Counted from the stretch's first letter, positions 12,801 to 25,451 are shown. The stretch is DNA of 64,000 nt from Cepaea nemoralis (GCA_014155875.1 JACEFZ010027762.1:255001-319000); one strand, 5' to 3'. Notes: a model not told the origin generated them from the sequence alone. Translations and numbers: made by a program.

Positions 12801-13092
12801 CTAGCACACGATGCTGTCTAGCACAGCACTACTTTCTATCAAGTACTGATGTAAAGTTGCGTTGTTTTATAGAATGTGTAGTTGTGTAGCAATTACTTAT
12901 CTAGCTACTGCTTTCTAGCAAGTAATGTTGTATAGTACTGTTGCCTGTGCAGATCGACAACAAATACTGCCAACCTTGTATGCCTACATTTGATAGATGG
13001 TGTGCTATGTACAGATATATTCTGATCTACACTGTATATGTAGTCCGTGCCGATGTCTGGCCACGTAGACTCTCTGATATTGACTGTCCTCT

Positions 13093-13106
13093 GGTTGCAT
13101 CCCCAG
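13093..13106 (+). promoter_or_regulatory. Splice acceptor of the ANKS1-like exon
   Basis: ggttgcatccccag, preceded by a pyrimidine-rich tgtcctct, directly abuts the first conserved residues of the PTB-domain exon. The upstream frame shows no conservation, which supports an intron. Confidence 0.65.
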
Positions 13107-13277
13107 GAACTTGCTGGCGAGATCATCCTCACGTTGGGCGAGGCATTTGAGATTGCATATCAGATGGTGCTGAAGGAGAGGGCAGAGCTGGCAGCGGAAG
13201 AGTTGGACAAGTTGAGTGCCAGCGACGGAGATGATACTACCTCAGTGTCCTCCAAGGCTTCAGTGCACACTGTATGA
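13107..13277 (+). CDS. C-terminal exon of an ANKS1-like PTB (PID) domain protein
   Basis: The exon encodes about 56 residues beginning ELAGEIILTLGEAFEIAYQM and ending ...SVSSKASVHTV before TGA. The EIILTLGxAFExAYQ block is the final amphipathic helix of the phosphotyrosine-binding domain, and this wording is closest to ANKS1A/ANKS1B (Odin-type adaptors with ankyrin repeats, SAM domains and a C-terminal PTB, acting in receptor tyrosine kinase signalling and trafficking). Other PTB adaptors (GULP/CED-6, LDLRAP1) are less similar as I recall them. The tail is acidic and Ser/Thr-rich. Upstream exons are not visible here. A splice-donor-like ag|gtaggt follows the stop by 4 bases (13,281/13,282), so a 3' UTR intron is possible. 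The family call is from memory of the motif, not a search. Confidence 0.7.
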   Translation, partial: ELAGEIILTLGEAFEIAYQMVLKERAELAAEELDKLSASDGDDTTSVSSKASVHTV

Positions 13278-13410
13278 TGAGGTAGGTGTTTCAGGCCCTT
13301 ATTCTCTTAGTTATTCTATGTCCAGCAAGGTCAGACACAAAAATCTCGTCTCGTCGCATTAACGTGTGCTCTAGCGACTGGGCCACGCAGCTTTAAGACC
13401 AATGGGTCAA

Positions 13411-13416
13411 AATAAA
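13411..13416 (+). promoter_or_regulatory. Candidate polyadenylation signal
   Basis: AATAAA lies 134 bases after the stop of the ANKS1-like exon. If the donor-like site right after the stop is used, this would instead be intronic. Confidence 0.35.
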
Positions 13417-13440
13417 AGTGTAGACCATACGACGCGTCCA

Positions 13441-13581
13441 CAACCTGGTGTAGAAGAGGGGAAATTGTGTAGAAGAGGGGAGATTGTGTAGAACAGGGGA
13501 AATTGTGTAGAACAGGGGAGATTGTGTAGAAGAGAGGAGATTGTGTAGAAAAGGAGAGATTATGTAGAAGAGGAGAGATTG
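13441..13581. repeat. 20-bp minisatellite (about 7 copies)
   Basis: Units of the form ttgtgtagaagaggggagat with aacagg and gaggag variants. Confidence 0.9.
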
Positions 13582-14397
13582 TCTCTGGGTGAATCATGAA
13601 ATCAATGGATGGAAAGAATTAACAACTTCATAGGGAATCGGTTAGTGAATTCATAAATTAATCAACAGAAGAATGAATAACTTAATTAAACTCATTAATG
13701 ATCAAAGAATGAGTGAATGAATGAATGAAATAATTTAAAAAATCAATAAATTAATCAAAGAATAAATGAATGATCAGTCAGTCAGCACAATGAAAGAATA
13801 CGTGATTGAATTAATGAAAACACACCAGTGTATACAATTAACTCATATATGTACCGGGCCGTGAAGGCACCAGTAAACAGTGTAGCAGTTAAGCTGGGAA
13901 GTCATTCCACAGACAGGGACAGCTCAATCTGCACCATCCAGTCCCCATTTTAGTTACCTGCCTTACAGTATGTAACACGCAAGAACCAGGCAATTATTGA
14001 GGCGTCCTCTGGAAGGATTCTACCAGATTGTCGGTAGGTCATTTTCCATGTCTCCTGCGCCGTTTAACCTCGTAAGCGAAGTTATAATTAGGGCCTCATC
14101 CAAGCCTCAGATTAATAATCCCGTGACCGAATCTGCCACATTTCGGAAATTAATTTGAAATGGATTAGTGTCAATAAGAGGTCATGGCTAAAAATAATAC
14201 CTGATTGTGACAGTGCATGTCTTTTATACCGTGGGAATCCATTACTAACTTACATGTCTACCTCCATTGGACGTTTCCAGAATTTCTGGCTCCTTCCGTG
14301 CCTGATTCTGTGAGACAGGTAGCTAGGCGGGGCTGGACGGTGCAGATTTAGCTTGACTGCTAGATTGTGTACTGGTGTCTTCATGGGCCTGGTACAT
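13582..14397. other. AT-rich sequence, no gene seen
   Basis: 13,590-13,810 is a degenerate TGAA/TTAA-rich low-complexity stretch (gaatgaatgaatgaa). The rest is unique and unrecognised. Confidence 0.55.
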
Positions 14398-14728
14398 CCA
14401 TCCATCATCCATCATGTGCCATGCCGATAAGCGTGGGCGGTCATGTTCTGCCGTCTCACTCGATCGCCAGAGTCGTAGATCAGTTCCGTGTTCCGGTCTC
14501 GCCCATGCCACGTGGCCAAGCCATCCAGGTATTTACTTCTCGGTCGTCACCTTGGTCTCTTCCCTTCGATCTTGCCAGTCAGTCATCAAGTTCTCCAATT
14601 CATTTCTTCTCATAACATGCCCAAACAATTTTGACTGTCTACGTCTAATGACTCTAATCAGTTTATGATCTTCATTTGTTTCTTGAAGGACTTGTTCATT
14701 GGTTTTTCTGTCTGCCCATGGTACATAC
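14398..14728 (-). mobile_element. 3' fragment of RTE-like LINE family A
   Basis: Reading the minus strand gives PW(A/T)DRKTNEQVLQETNED, RRRQSKLFGHVMRRNELENL, then a frameshifted stretch and the family end MAHDGWMD. This is the C-terminal part of the same element as at 29,439 and 53,985. The 3' end lies in a GATGGATG tail at about 14,400. The copy is 5'-truncated just before PWxDR and frameshifted in the TTGK region. Confidence 0.85.
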
Positions 14729-15119
14729 AGATGCATGGATTGGAGAGGCAGACGCGGTAGATCAGGGCCTAGCACGCTTGCCTTCCAACCTGGTGGTCAT
14801 GTATTCTAACCTCCTTCGAAGCGGAGTTTTTCCCGTTGACCTGGGCTTCCAACTTAACATAAGTACCAGGACATTACGAGGAAAGTTCAGACCATCTGCG
14901 TGATATTGATTTAATCTCTAATCCAGTGCCGGTTGGTCTAAAAATATGGATCTAAGACCTTGTGCCCAATATCTACATGGTGTGAGAAACGGTCCTTTGT
15001 GTAACTTTGCAATGGCTGGAGGACACTCATCTTCTACGGCAGGGCAAACTCACTAAATTACATAGCGAAATAGACAGAGGGTAGGGTAAGCTAATTGTAA
15101 GATCCTAGATGGACGGAAG
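14729..15119. other. Unique sequence with a tRNA-like stretch
   Basis: cctagcacgcttgccttcc near 14,767 resembles a tRNA anticodon region of a SINE head, but no clear B box follows. Nothing else recognised. Confidence 0.35.
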
Positions 15120-15545
15120 TAATCAGTAAGTGAGTGAATGTATGGGTAATCAGATTCAGTACAGAAAGGCCCAAACTAGTACGCCAGTATTTCTCCAGCG
15201 AAAAATGGCGAATCCCCAAGGAAGGTTCACCGGTACAAACGTGGCCCCAAATCATCAACCGCCCTCCCACTTCATCACAAGAAGATTCATGGTCGCTAAT
15301 GTGGCAGCACCGCCACTCAATAGCAGACATTAGCGCCACTTCTAGACGTGAAACTGATGTCTTCTGGTCCACACGATAGCAATTCTACCGTGCCCAGACA
15401 CAACAGTTTCACCACTTCATCCCTGACTGCCATCAAGAAATAGTCACAGCTCACCCTGTACTTGTGGACATGACGAATGGGAAGGCAAGACAGACTTCTC
15501 CATCACGGGCTGCAATTTGCCGAGCATGTCTTTAGTACACGCGAT
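15120..15545 (-). pseudogene. Possible Tc1/mariner-like transposase remnant
   Basis: On the minus strand, GGRLMIWGHVCTG resembles the GGSVMVWGGI motif of Tc1-type DDE transposases, and an upstream GRIAIVWTRR-like stretch fits the preceding region. Stops and frameshifts break it up, and no terminal inverted repeats were identified. The call rests on one motif. Confidence 0.4.
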
Positions 15546-15708
15546 ACCAGAACCGCACAAATGAGAAGCACTGATTTTTGTTCTTCCACTAGTTTCTCTT
15601 TATGCGCACGCGTATGTGTTTGTACGTGAGAGTAAAGACAAATGGGAGTACTTAAACACTTAAATAATAAAAACACGTAACATTAACCCGTAGGTGATAT
15701 TGGGCAAT

Positions 15709-16340
15709 CATCGTCATCATCATTATTATCGTATCCCATGCCGATAAGCGTGGGCTGTAATGTTTCGCAATCTCACACGATCACTAGAGTCGTGGATCAG
15801 CTGTGAATTTTTTGCCTCGATTATGCCACGTGGCAAAGCCATCCAGATATTTACATCTTTGCTTTCCCCTTGTTCTTTTCCTGTCCATCTTGCCAGTTGT
15901 CACCAGGTTCTCAGTTTATTTCTTATCATAACATGCCTAAAAATCTTCACTGTCTACGTCTAATTTCTCCATTCAGTTCATGGTTATCATTTGATTCGTG
16001 TAGGACTGGCTCATTGGTTTTTCTCTCTGTCCATGGTATTCTTTGCATTTTCCTCAGAAACCACATTTCCACTGCCATTAGATGTTTTCCAGAGTGAATT
16101 CTTATTGTCTATGCCTCACATCCATACACAGGTACGGGTTCTAGGTACGGGTTCTATGTAGCACTTCAACACTATTTTTCTCGTTGCAATTGACATATTT
16201 TTATTGGTCTGTTTGTTGTCGATCTTACAAAAGGCTGTTTTTGCCGTAGGGATTCTGATTCTAATCTCTTCAAGGCACCTTCCATCAGATGTTATGACTG
16301 GATATTTGTATCGATTCGCTTAAGAATATTCCCAATTACT
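15709..16340 (-). mobile_element. 3' fragment of LINE family A, older copy
   Basis: Minus-strand frames give TSDGRCLEEIRIRIPTAKTAF, then MSIATRK, WFLRKMQRIPWTERKTNE, and at the end a CATGGGATACG-type terminus with a (GAT/AAT) tail at 15,709-15,731. Many indels and stops make it more decayed than the copies at 14.4, 29.4 and 54 kb. A short duplication (gtacgggttctaggtacggg) interrupts the IEPV region at about 16,133-16,155. Confidence 0.8.
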
Positions 16341-16496
16341 CGAATACCGTCGAGTAGGTCAGGAACCTATGACAGGTCTAGCAAACCGGCAGGACATTTA
16401 GAAACATGCTCATGAATCGCGGGGGAAATTAGATGAAAGGTCACAAGTACTGGAACTTCAATAACCCCTCTCCAGGACGCCTAACTGCTTAAGTGG

Positions 16497-16552
16497 AGGA
16501 CAACAAAAACAACAATAACAACAACAGCAACAACAACAACAATAACAACAAG
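16497..16552. repeat. (AAC)n microsatellite
   Basis: Interrupted AAC/ACA repeat (acaataacaacaacagcaac). Confidence 0.95.
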
Positions 16553-16685
16553 GAGAACTCGTATATTACATTGTGGTACAGTATTTATATATTCTTCAAG
16601 ACGACCATAGTCTCTGGCTTGTTACAATATAATTCTAACCCCAGATGTAAACGAATGATGGCAACATATAAACAGTGAACGTTGT

Positions 16686-17082
16686 AGCATGACGGTTAGT
16701 CCGCTAGTCTGCCAATACAGAGGTCGGGGTTCTTCTTCTTCTTCTTCTTCTTCTTCTTCTTCTTCTTCTTCTTCTTCTTCTTCTTCTTCTTCTTCTTCTT
16801 CTTCTTCTTCTTCTTCTTCTTCTTCTTCTTCTTCTTCTTCGTTCATCCAGAGTCTTTTTCCGGATGTGATTGCGTTGTGCCTGGTTACAGTGGAGCTGCG
16901 ATACTGCGCCTTTAGGCCGACACATCCGACTTCTGTTTTTGTTGTTGATCGGGTTAACCTTCCCGGGAGGTCCGGGTTCAATTCCCAGTTGAGGCAGGCT
17001 AGGCTCTGGGGGTCGACCCAGCCACGTGACATGGGTGCCAGAGAATTGTGTGGAAAGGCAAGACGAGGAAGGGAACTGATCA
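16686..17082 (+). mobile_element. tRNA-like repeat split by a (TTC)n tract
   Basis: gacggttagtccgctagtct and aggtcggggttc form an A-box/B-box-like pair at 16,690-16,731, the latter running straight into (TTC)n. A second strong B box (ccgggttcaattcccag) lies at about 16,971-16,987. The sequence resembles SINE heads but matches neither of the other families here. Confidence 0.4.
16730..16840. repeat. (TTC)37 microsatellite
   Basis: Uninterrupted TTC for 111 bases. It produces poly-Ser, poly-Glu and poly-Arg shadow frames. Confidence 0.98.
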
Positions 17083-20000
17083 CCTTGTCTCATATGTCGT
17101 GACCTAGAATGTGTGACGACCTGACACCCTGTCTCATATGCCGTGACCTAGAATATGACGGCCTGACACCCTGTCTCATATGTCATGACCTAGAATGTGT
17201 GACGACCTAACACCTGACACCCTGTCTCATATGTCATGACCTAGAATGTGTGACGGCCTAACACCTGACACCCTGCCTCATATGTCGTGACCTAGAATGT
17301 GTGACGACCTAACATCTGACACCCTGCCTCATATGTCGTGACCTAGAATGTGTGCCGACCTGACACCCTGTCTCATATGTCGTGACCTAGAATGTGTGAC
17401 GGCCTAACATCTGACACCCTGTCTCATATGCCGTGACCTAGAATGTGTGACGGCCTAACATCTGACACCCTGTCTCATATGTCGTGACCTAGAATGTGTG
17501 ACGGCCTAACATCTGACACCCTGTCTCATATGTCGTGACCTAGAATGTGTGACGGCCTGACACCTGACACCCTGCCTCATATGTCGTGACCTAGAATGTA
17601 TGACGGCCTAACATCTGACACCCTGTCTCATATGCCATGACCTAGAATGTGTGACAACCTAACATCCTGTCTCATATGTCATGACCTAGAATGTGTGATG
17701 GCCTGACACCTGACACCCTGTCTCATATGTCATGACCTAGAATATGTGACGGCCTAACATCTGACACACTGTCTCATATGTCATGACCTAGAATGTGTGA
17801 CGGCCTAACATCTGACACCCTGTCTCATATGTCGTGACCTAGAATATGTGACGGCCTAACATCTGACACCCTGTCTCATATGTCATGACCTAGAATATGT
17901 GACGGCCTAACATCTGACACCCTGTCTCATATGCCGTGACCTAGAATGTGTGACGGCCTAACATCTGACACCCTGTCTCATATGTCATGACCTAGAATGT
18001 GTGACGGCCTAACATCTGACACCCTGTCTCATATGCCGTGACCTAGAATGTGTGACGGCCTAACATCTGACACCCTGTCTCATATGTCATGACCTAGAAT
18101 GTGTCGGCCTAACATCTGACACCCTGTCTCATATGTCATGACCTAGAATATGTGACGGCCTAACATCTGACACCCTGTCTCATATGTCATGACCTAGAAT
18201 GTGTGACGGCCTAACATCTGACACCCTGTCTCATATGCCGTGACCTAGAATGTGTGACGGCCTAACATCTGACACCCTGTCTCATATGTCATGACCTAGA
18301 ATGTGTGACGGCCTAACATCTGACACCCTGTCTCATATGTCGTGACCTAGAATGTGTGACGGCCTAACATCTGACACCCTGTCTCATATGTTGTGACCTA
18401 GAATGTGTGACAGCCTACCATCTGACACCCTGTCTTATATGTCATGACCTAGAATGTGTGACGGCCTAACATCTGACACCCTACTGTCTCATATGCCATG
18501 ACCTAGAATGTGTGACAGCTTAACATCTGACACCCTGTCTCATATGTCGTGACCTAGAATGTGTGACGGCCTAACATCTGACACCCTGACTCATATGTTG
18601 TGACCTAGAATGTGTGACGGCCTAACATCTGACACCCTGTCTCATATGTCGTGACCTAGAATATGTGACGGCCTAACATCTGACACCCTGTCTCATATGT
18701 CATGACCTAGAATGTGTGAAGACCTGAACACCTGACACCCTGTCTCATATGTCGTGACCTAGAATGTGTGACGGCCTAACATCTGACACCCTGTCTCATA
18801 TGTCGTGACCTAGAATGTGTGACGGCCTAACATCTGACACCCTGTCTCATATGCCGTGACCTAGAATGTGTGACAGCCTAACATCTGACACCCTGTCTCA
18901 TATGTCGTGACCTAGAATATGTGACGGCCTAACATCTGACACCCTGTCTCATATGTCGTGACCTAGAATGTGTGACGGCCTAACATCTGACACCCTGTCT
19001 CATATATCGTGACCTAGAATATGTGACGGCCTAACATCTGACACCCTGTCTCATATGTCAGTGACCTAGAATGTGTGACGGCCTAACATCTGACACCCTG
19101 TCTCATATGTCCGTGACCTAGAATGTGTGACGGCCTAACATCTGACACCCTGTCTCATATGTCCGTGACCTAGAATGTGTGACGGCCTAACATCTGACAC
19201 CCTGTCTCATATGTCATGACCTAGAATATGTGACGGCCTAACATCTGACACCCTGTCTCATATGCCTGACCTAGAATGTGTGACGGCCTAACATCTGACA
19301 CCCTGTCTCATATGTCAGTGACCTAGAATGTGTGACGGCCTAACATCTGACACCCTGTCTCATATGTCATGACCTAGAATGTGTGACGGCCTAACATCTG
19401 ACACCCTGTCTCATATGTCATGACCTAGAATGTGTGACGGCCTAACATCTGACACCCTGTCTCATATGTCATGACCTAGAATGTGTGACGGCCTAACATC
19501 TGACACCCTGTCTCATATGTCAGTGACCTAGAATGTGTGACGGCCTAACATCCTGACACCCTGTCTCATATGTCATGACCTAGAATGTGTGACGGCCTAA
19601 CATCTGACACCCTGTCTCATATGTCGTGACCTAGAATGTGTGACGGCCTAACATCTGACACCCTGTCTCATATGTCATGACCTAGAATGTGTGACGGCCT
19701 AACATCTGACACCCTGTCTCATATGTCGTGACCTAGAATGTGTGACGGCCCTAACATCTGACACCCTGTCTCATATGTCATGACCTAGAATGTGTGACGG
19801 CCTAACATCTGACACCCTGTCTCATATGTCGTGACCTAGAATGTGTGACGGCCTAACATCTGACACCCTGTCTCATATGCCGTGACCTAGAATGTGTGAC
19901 GGCCTAACATCTGACACCCTGTCTCATATGTCGTGACCTAGAATGTGTGACGGCCTAACATCTGACACCCTGTCTCATATGTCATGACCTAGAATGTGTG

Positions 20001-21115
20001 ACGGCCTAACATCTGACACCCTGTCTCATATGTCGTGACCTAGAATGTGTGACGGCCTAACATCTGACACCCTGTCTCATATGTCATGACCTAGAATGTG
20101 TGACGAGCCTAACATCCTGACACCCTGTCTCATATGTCGTGACCTAGAATGTGTGACGGCCTAACATCTGACACCCTGTCTCATATGTCGTGACCTAGAA
20201 TGTGTGACGGCCTAACATCTGACACCCTGTCTCATATGTCAGTGACCTAGAATATGTGACGGCCTAACATCTGACACCCTGTCTCATATGTCATGACCTA
20301 GAATGTGTGACGACCTGACACCTGACACCCTGTCTCATATGTCGTGACCTAGAATGTGTGACGGCCTAACATCTGACACCCTGTCTCATATGTCGTGACC
20401 TAGAATGTGTGACGGCCTAACATCTGACACCCTGTCTCATATGTTATTGACCTAGAATGTGTGACGACCTAACATCTGACACCCTGTCTCATAGTCGTGA
20501 CCTAGAATGTGTGACGGCCTAACATCTGACCCACTGTCTCTATGTCGTAGACCTAGAATAGTGTGTACGGCCTAACATCTGACACCCGTATCATATAGTC
20601 GTGACCTAGATGTGGGACGGACCTGACACTCTGACACCCTGTCTCATATGTCATGACCTAGAATGTGTGACGACCTGACACCTGACACCGTCTCACGTGA
20701 TCTAGAATATGTGCTAACATGAACCCTTCCACATATCGTGACCTAAATGTGTGACGGCCAACACACCTGTTCATATGTCTGACTGAATGGTGAAACACCT
20801 GAACCCTGTTCATATGTCGTGACCTAGAATATGTGACAGCCTAACATCTGACACCCTGTCTCATATGTCGTGACCTAGAATAGTGACGCCAACATCTGCA
20901 CCACGGACTAACATACTACAGTTACACCCTGCCTCATATGTCGTGACCTAGAATGTGTGACGGCCTAACACATTCTGAACACCGGCATCATGCATATCGT
21001 GACCTAGAATATGTGACGGCCTAAACATCTGACACCGTACTACATATGTAGTGGAACCATAGAACTAAAGTGATGGCCAACACATGACACCCTGTCTCAT
21101 AGTCTGACCTAGAAT
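17083..21115. repeat. 51-bp satellite (about 78 copies)
   Basis: Units of about 51 bp contain gtctcatatgtcgtgaccta, gaatgtgtgacggcctaaca and tctgacaccct. The common variation is cgtg/catg/ccgtg after catatg. Copies from 17.1 to about 19.05 kb are regular. From about 19.06 kb single-base insertions appear (cagtg, ccgtg), and beyond 20.48 kb units are heavily broken. Stops in all frames exclude coding. Confidence 0.95.
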
Positions 21116-21480
21116 GGAGATGAACACTGGAAGTCTCAATGACATGACCTAAAGAGATGGGAACACATGAAGTAACTACAAGAGATGAGAAACATGGACA
21201 GTAACTACAGAATGGGACCTAGAATGGGAGGAACACATGAAGTCTACAAGAATGGGAACACTGAAGACCAGAATGGGACCTAGAATAGGAGGAACACTGA
21301 AGTCTCAAGTGGACCTGAAGTTACGGCTAACACTGAACAACACAGGATGCAATGGAATACTACGGATGGTAAACATGTAAACACAAGGTGGGACAATGGG
21401 TGTCACAAATAACACACAAATAATATTGAGAGATGGTAACACAAACACACGGAGAAGACATAGGAAACATGGAAACACGC
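21116..21480. repeat. Chimeric zone between the 51-bp and 29-bp arrays
   Basis: Fragments of both unit types are mixed within single units, for example gacctagaatgggaggaaca (51-mer start, 29-mer end). Indel density is very high. Confidence 0.7.
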
Positions 21481-23045
21481 GCAAAAAACTACAAGAGATG
21501 GGAACACATTGAAGGAATCTCAAGAGATGGGAACACATGGAAGTAACTACAAGAGATGGGAACACATGGAAGTAACTACAAGAGATGGGAACACATGGAA
21601 GTAACTACAAGAGATGGGAACACATGGAAGTAACTACAAGAGATGGGAACACATGGAAGTAACTACAAGAGATGGGAACACATGGAAGTAACTACAAGAG
21701 ATGGGAACACATGGAAGTAACTACAAGAGATGGGAACACATGGAAGTAACTTCAAGAGATGGGAACACATGCAAGTAACTACAAGAGATGGGAACACATG
21801 GAAGTAACTACAAGAGATGGGAACACATGGAAGTAACTACAAGAGATGGGAACACATGGAAGTAACTACAAGAGATGGGAACACATGGAAGTAACTTCAA
21901 GAGATGGGAACACATGGAAGGAACCTCAAGAGATGGGAACACATGGAAGGAACTACAAGAGATGGGAACACATGGAAGGAACCTCAAGAGATGGGAACAC
22001 ATGGAATGAACTACAAGAGATGGGAACACATGGAAGTAACTACAAAAGATGGGAACACATGTAAGGAACCACAAGAGATTGGAATACATGGAAGGAACTA
22101 CAAGAGATCGGAACACATGCAAGGAACTACAAGGAACTACAAGAGATGGGAACACATGGAATGAGCTACAAGAGATGGGAACACATGGAAAGAACTACAA
22201 GAGATGAGAACACATGGAAGGAACTACAAGAGATTGGAATACATGGAAGGAACTACAAGAGATAGGAACACCTGGAAGGAACTACAAGAGATGGGAACAC
22301 GTGGAAGGAACTACAAGAGATGGGAACAGATGGAAGGAACTACAAGAGATGTGAACACATGGAAGGAACTACAAGAGATGTGAACACATGGAAGGAACTA
22401 CAAGAAATAGGAAAACAGGACGGAACTACAAGAGATGGGAATGCGTGGACGGAACTACCATAGATGGGAAACATGGGAACACATGGAAGGAACTACAAGA
22501 GATGAGAACAAATGGAAGGAACTACAAGAGATGGGAACACATGCAAGGAACTACAAGAGATGAGAACACATGGAAGGAACTACAAGAGATGAGAACACAT
22601 GCAAAGCACTACAAGAGATGGGAACACATGGAAGGAACTACAAGAGATGGGAACACATGGAAGGAACTACAAGAGATGGGAACACATGGAAGGAACTACA
22701 AGAGATTGGAACACATGGAAGGAACTACAAGAGATGGGAACACATGGAAGGAACTACAAGAGATTGGAACACATGGAAGGAATTTCAAGAGATCAGAATA
22801 CATGGAAGGAACTACAAGAGACGGGAAAACATAGAATGAACTACAAGCTATAGGAACACATGGAAAGAACTACAAGCGATGGGAACACATGGAAGGAACT
22901 ACAAGAGATGGGAACGCGTGGACGGAACTACAATAGATGGGAGACATGGGAAAATATGGAAGGAACTACAAGAGATGGGAACACATGGAAGGAACTACAA
23001 GAGATGGGAGACATGGGAACACATGGAAGGAACTACAAGAGATAA
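21481..23045. repeat. 29-bp minisatellite (about 54 copies)
   Basis: Units of 29 bp containing acaagagatgggaacacatg then gaagtaact (mainly before 21.9 kb) or gaaggaact (mainly after). Variants include agattgg, agatgag and a 44-bp unit with gggagacatgg near 22.46, 22.94 and 23.01 kb. The separation of the two subtypes indicates successive expansions. Confidence 0.95.
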
Positions 23046-23199
23046 CTAAACAAGAGTAGCCTTTTGTATAGGATTGTTTAGGGCCTGTGCGTAAATTAAA
23101 ATACGAAATGCATAGTAAGACAAAAGCGACAAGAAACACAAATAGAAAAGACATTGGAAAGTTACTGGTGGTCATGACGAAGAAGAAGAAGGGGGAGAA

Positions 23200-23280
23200 T
23201 AAGAGATGGTTGTTTGGGCTAACAGTTTACCGGGCGCCTGCGGGAGAGACTGGTTCGAATCCTCGCGAGGAAAGGGTTCA
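23200..23280 (+). mobile_element. tRNA-like SINE head remnant
   Basis: The B box ctggttcgaatcctcg is near consensus at about 23,251-23,266. The flanking T-stem does not pair, so it is not a functional tRNA gene. Confidence 0.35.
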
Positions 23281-23515
23281 ACTTGTGAGTCAAGAGGTTC
23301 GATTCCAATTTATATTTGTGTGAGGGAAAGGTTCGGTTCCCAGTTATATTCGGTTCTCCTTTATATTTCTGTGAGGGAAAGGTTCGGTTCCTCTTTATAT
23401 TTCTGTGAGAGAAAGGTTTGGTTCTCTTTTAGATTCCTGTGAGGCAAAATTTCGGTTCCATTAAAACATGACCCCTGAGTGAAGAGATTCGGTTCCCTCC
23501 GAGGATATGGTTTGA
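23281..23515. repeat. Degenerate ~32-bp repeat (about 6 copies)
   Basis: Recurring gtgagggaaaggttcggttc with a tttatatttct spacer, decaying toward 23.5 kb. Confidence 0.75.
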
Positions 23516-24530
23516 TTCCCCGTGACGCTCTCTGTGACCTTAGTTATGTGTGTCGAGACAGTCTGTTACAAACCTAAGTTATCTCTACACCCTAGTGTAG
23601 AAGAGGAAAGACAATATCGGGGAAGGGGGGGGGGGGGGACAAAACACAATTTTAATGCAATGTTTGTCCTAGATAATAAAACCTAGTGTATGACACCAGA
23701 TGGACCCCGAGAGCTAATGGCCCTGTCCTCGCCTGGCAGTAATCTGAAATTTAGAGGCCTTCCATATTGTCCTTTTGTGCCCATATGGGAGGCACTCGGA
23801 GCTCGGGGATCCCCCCAGGTCGTAAATCATTCCCTCTGATTGGGTCAGGACGTGGCCGATGATTCGGGGAATATTGAGCCTATCAGTTGTTCCCCCCTTG
23901 TTACAAGTTGTGGATTGTTGGTTTCTTAAGCGTGCAGGCCTGCCTCTACAAAGGGACGGGGACTCTGCTTGCGACTCTCCACCGTTCGTCATATTTTACA
24001 TAAATCGTCTTCATCGGCTCAAGAAGAAAAAAACAAAAGGCCAGGAGAGTAGCATTGGCAAACAAAGCAAAACAGATGGACATAAATCAGCGAAAGCCGT
24101 GATGTGGGGGCAAGGGCCTACTTAGACGTGGGCCAGAGGGGCCAAGAGAGGAGGGTTTGCTTTGATGGGCAGGACGCTCTTCTGGAGTGTTGGGGCATGA
24201 AATCTCTTCTGATTGTGCAGCTCTTCGTCAAGTGCTGCAGTAAATTTGACTTCATTAATCCTGACATTGATGTGGAGCAGCGCGGCTGGCGTTCTGGTAT
24301 CACCCGATGTCCCAGTATGGGTTTACATGAACCCATTCGATCGTGGTAGTTACTGTAATCTTTTCTGTGCTAGACAGGTGTTACATAACCCACTAGATCA
24401 CATTTGCTTCTGTTCTGCTGGGACAGCTAGCAACCCACGTGATCACAATTGTTGGGACAGCTAGCGAATGCTGGTTGAATCCATCTCTTATAAGCAACTA
24501 CTACTTTAAACTTTTGGAACATAATTACTA
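23516..24530. other. Unique sequence, no gene seen
   Basis: Contains a poly-G tract at about 23,626-23,638. Short open frames on both strands have no recognisable motif. Confidence 0.5.
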
Positions 24531-25197
24531 CAGTGGGTTTAACCAATTTATCAGTTCACACATTTAGTATCTTTCCCAGGTCACAGAGTTAGTACATTAG
24601 GTTAAACTAATTTCCCAGTTCGCATAGTTAGTACATTAGGTTAAACTAATTTCCCAGTTCACACAGTTAGTATATTAGGTTAAACTAATTTCCCAGTTCA
24701 CACAGTTAGTACATTAGGTTAAACTAATTTCCCAGTTCACACAGTTAGTACATTAGGTTAAACTAATTTCCCAGTTCACACAGTTAGTACATTAGGTTAA
24801 ACTAATTTCCCAGTTCACACAGTTAGTACATTAGGTTAAACTGATTTCCCAGTTCACACAGTTAGTACATTAGGTTAAACTAATTTCCCAGTTCACACAG
24901 TTAGTACATTAGGTTAAACTAATTTCCCAGTTCACACAGTTAGTACATTAGGTTAAACTAATTTCCCAGTTCACACAGTTAGTACATTAGGTTAAACTAA
25001 TTTCCCAGTTCACACAGTTAGTACATTAGGTTAAACTAATTTCCCAGTTCACACAGTTAGTACATTAGGTTAAACTAATTTCCCAGTTCACACAGTTAGT
25101 ACATTAGGTTAACTAATTTCCCAGTTCACACAGTTAGTACATTAGGTTAAACTAATGTCCCAGTTCACAAAGTTAATACATTAGGTTAAAACTAATT
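24531..25197. repeat. 39-bp minisatellite (about 17 copies)
   Basis: Units contain aactaatttcccagttcaca and cagttagtacattaggtta. Internal copies are almost identical and the first and last are diverged, as expected for recent central amplification. Confidence 0.95.
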
Positions 25198-25287
25198 TCT
25201 AGTAGTTTCCTGCTGTGGGTCTGTAATGTGAAATAAATATCACAATGTGTCGGCCGAGACCAATATCTCGCTCACTTAGCAGGTATC

Positions 25288-25305
25288 GACACACACACAC
25301 ACACA

Positions 25306-25379
<74 letters not shown>
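25288..25379. repeat. (CA)n microsatellite
   Basis: About 46 CA dinucleotides with one TA interruption. Confidence 0.98.
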
Positions 25380-25385
<6 letters not shown>

Positions 25386-25451
25386 CGAATATGTGCACAT
25401 ATACACATCTGCCTGCCTGACTACACACATACATTACACATACGCATATAC

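Noticed and set aside
13275..13277. PDZ-binding C-terminus in the ANKS1-like exon
   Set aside because: The end is H-T-V; a class I ligand needs Ser or Thr at the third-last position.
16622..17102. Poly-Ser, poly-Glu and poly-Arg proteins
   Set aside because: All three come from the (TTC)n tract read in different frames.
23205..23280. Functional tRNA gene
   Set aside because: The B box is good, but the T-stem and acceptor stem do not pair.
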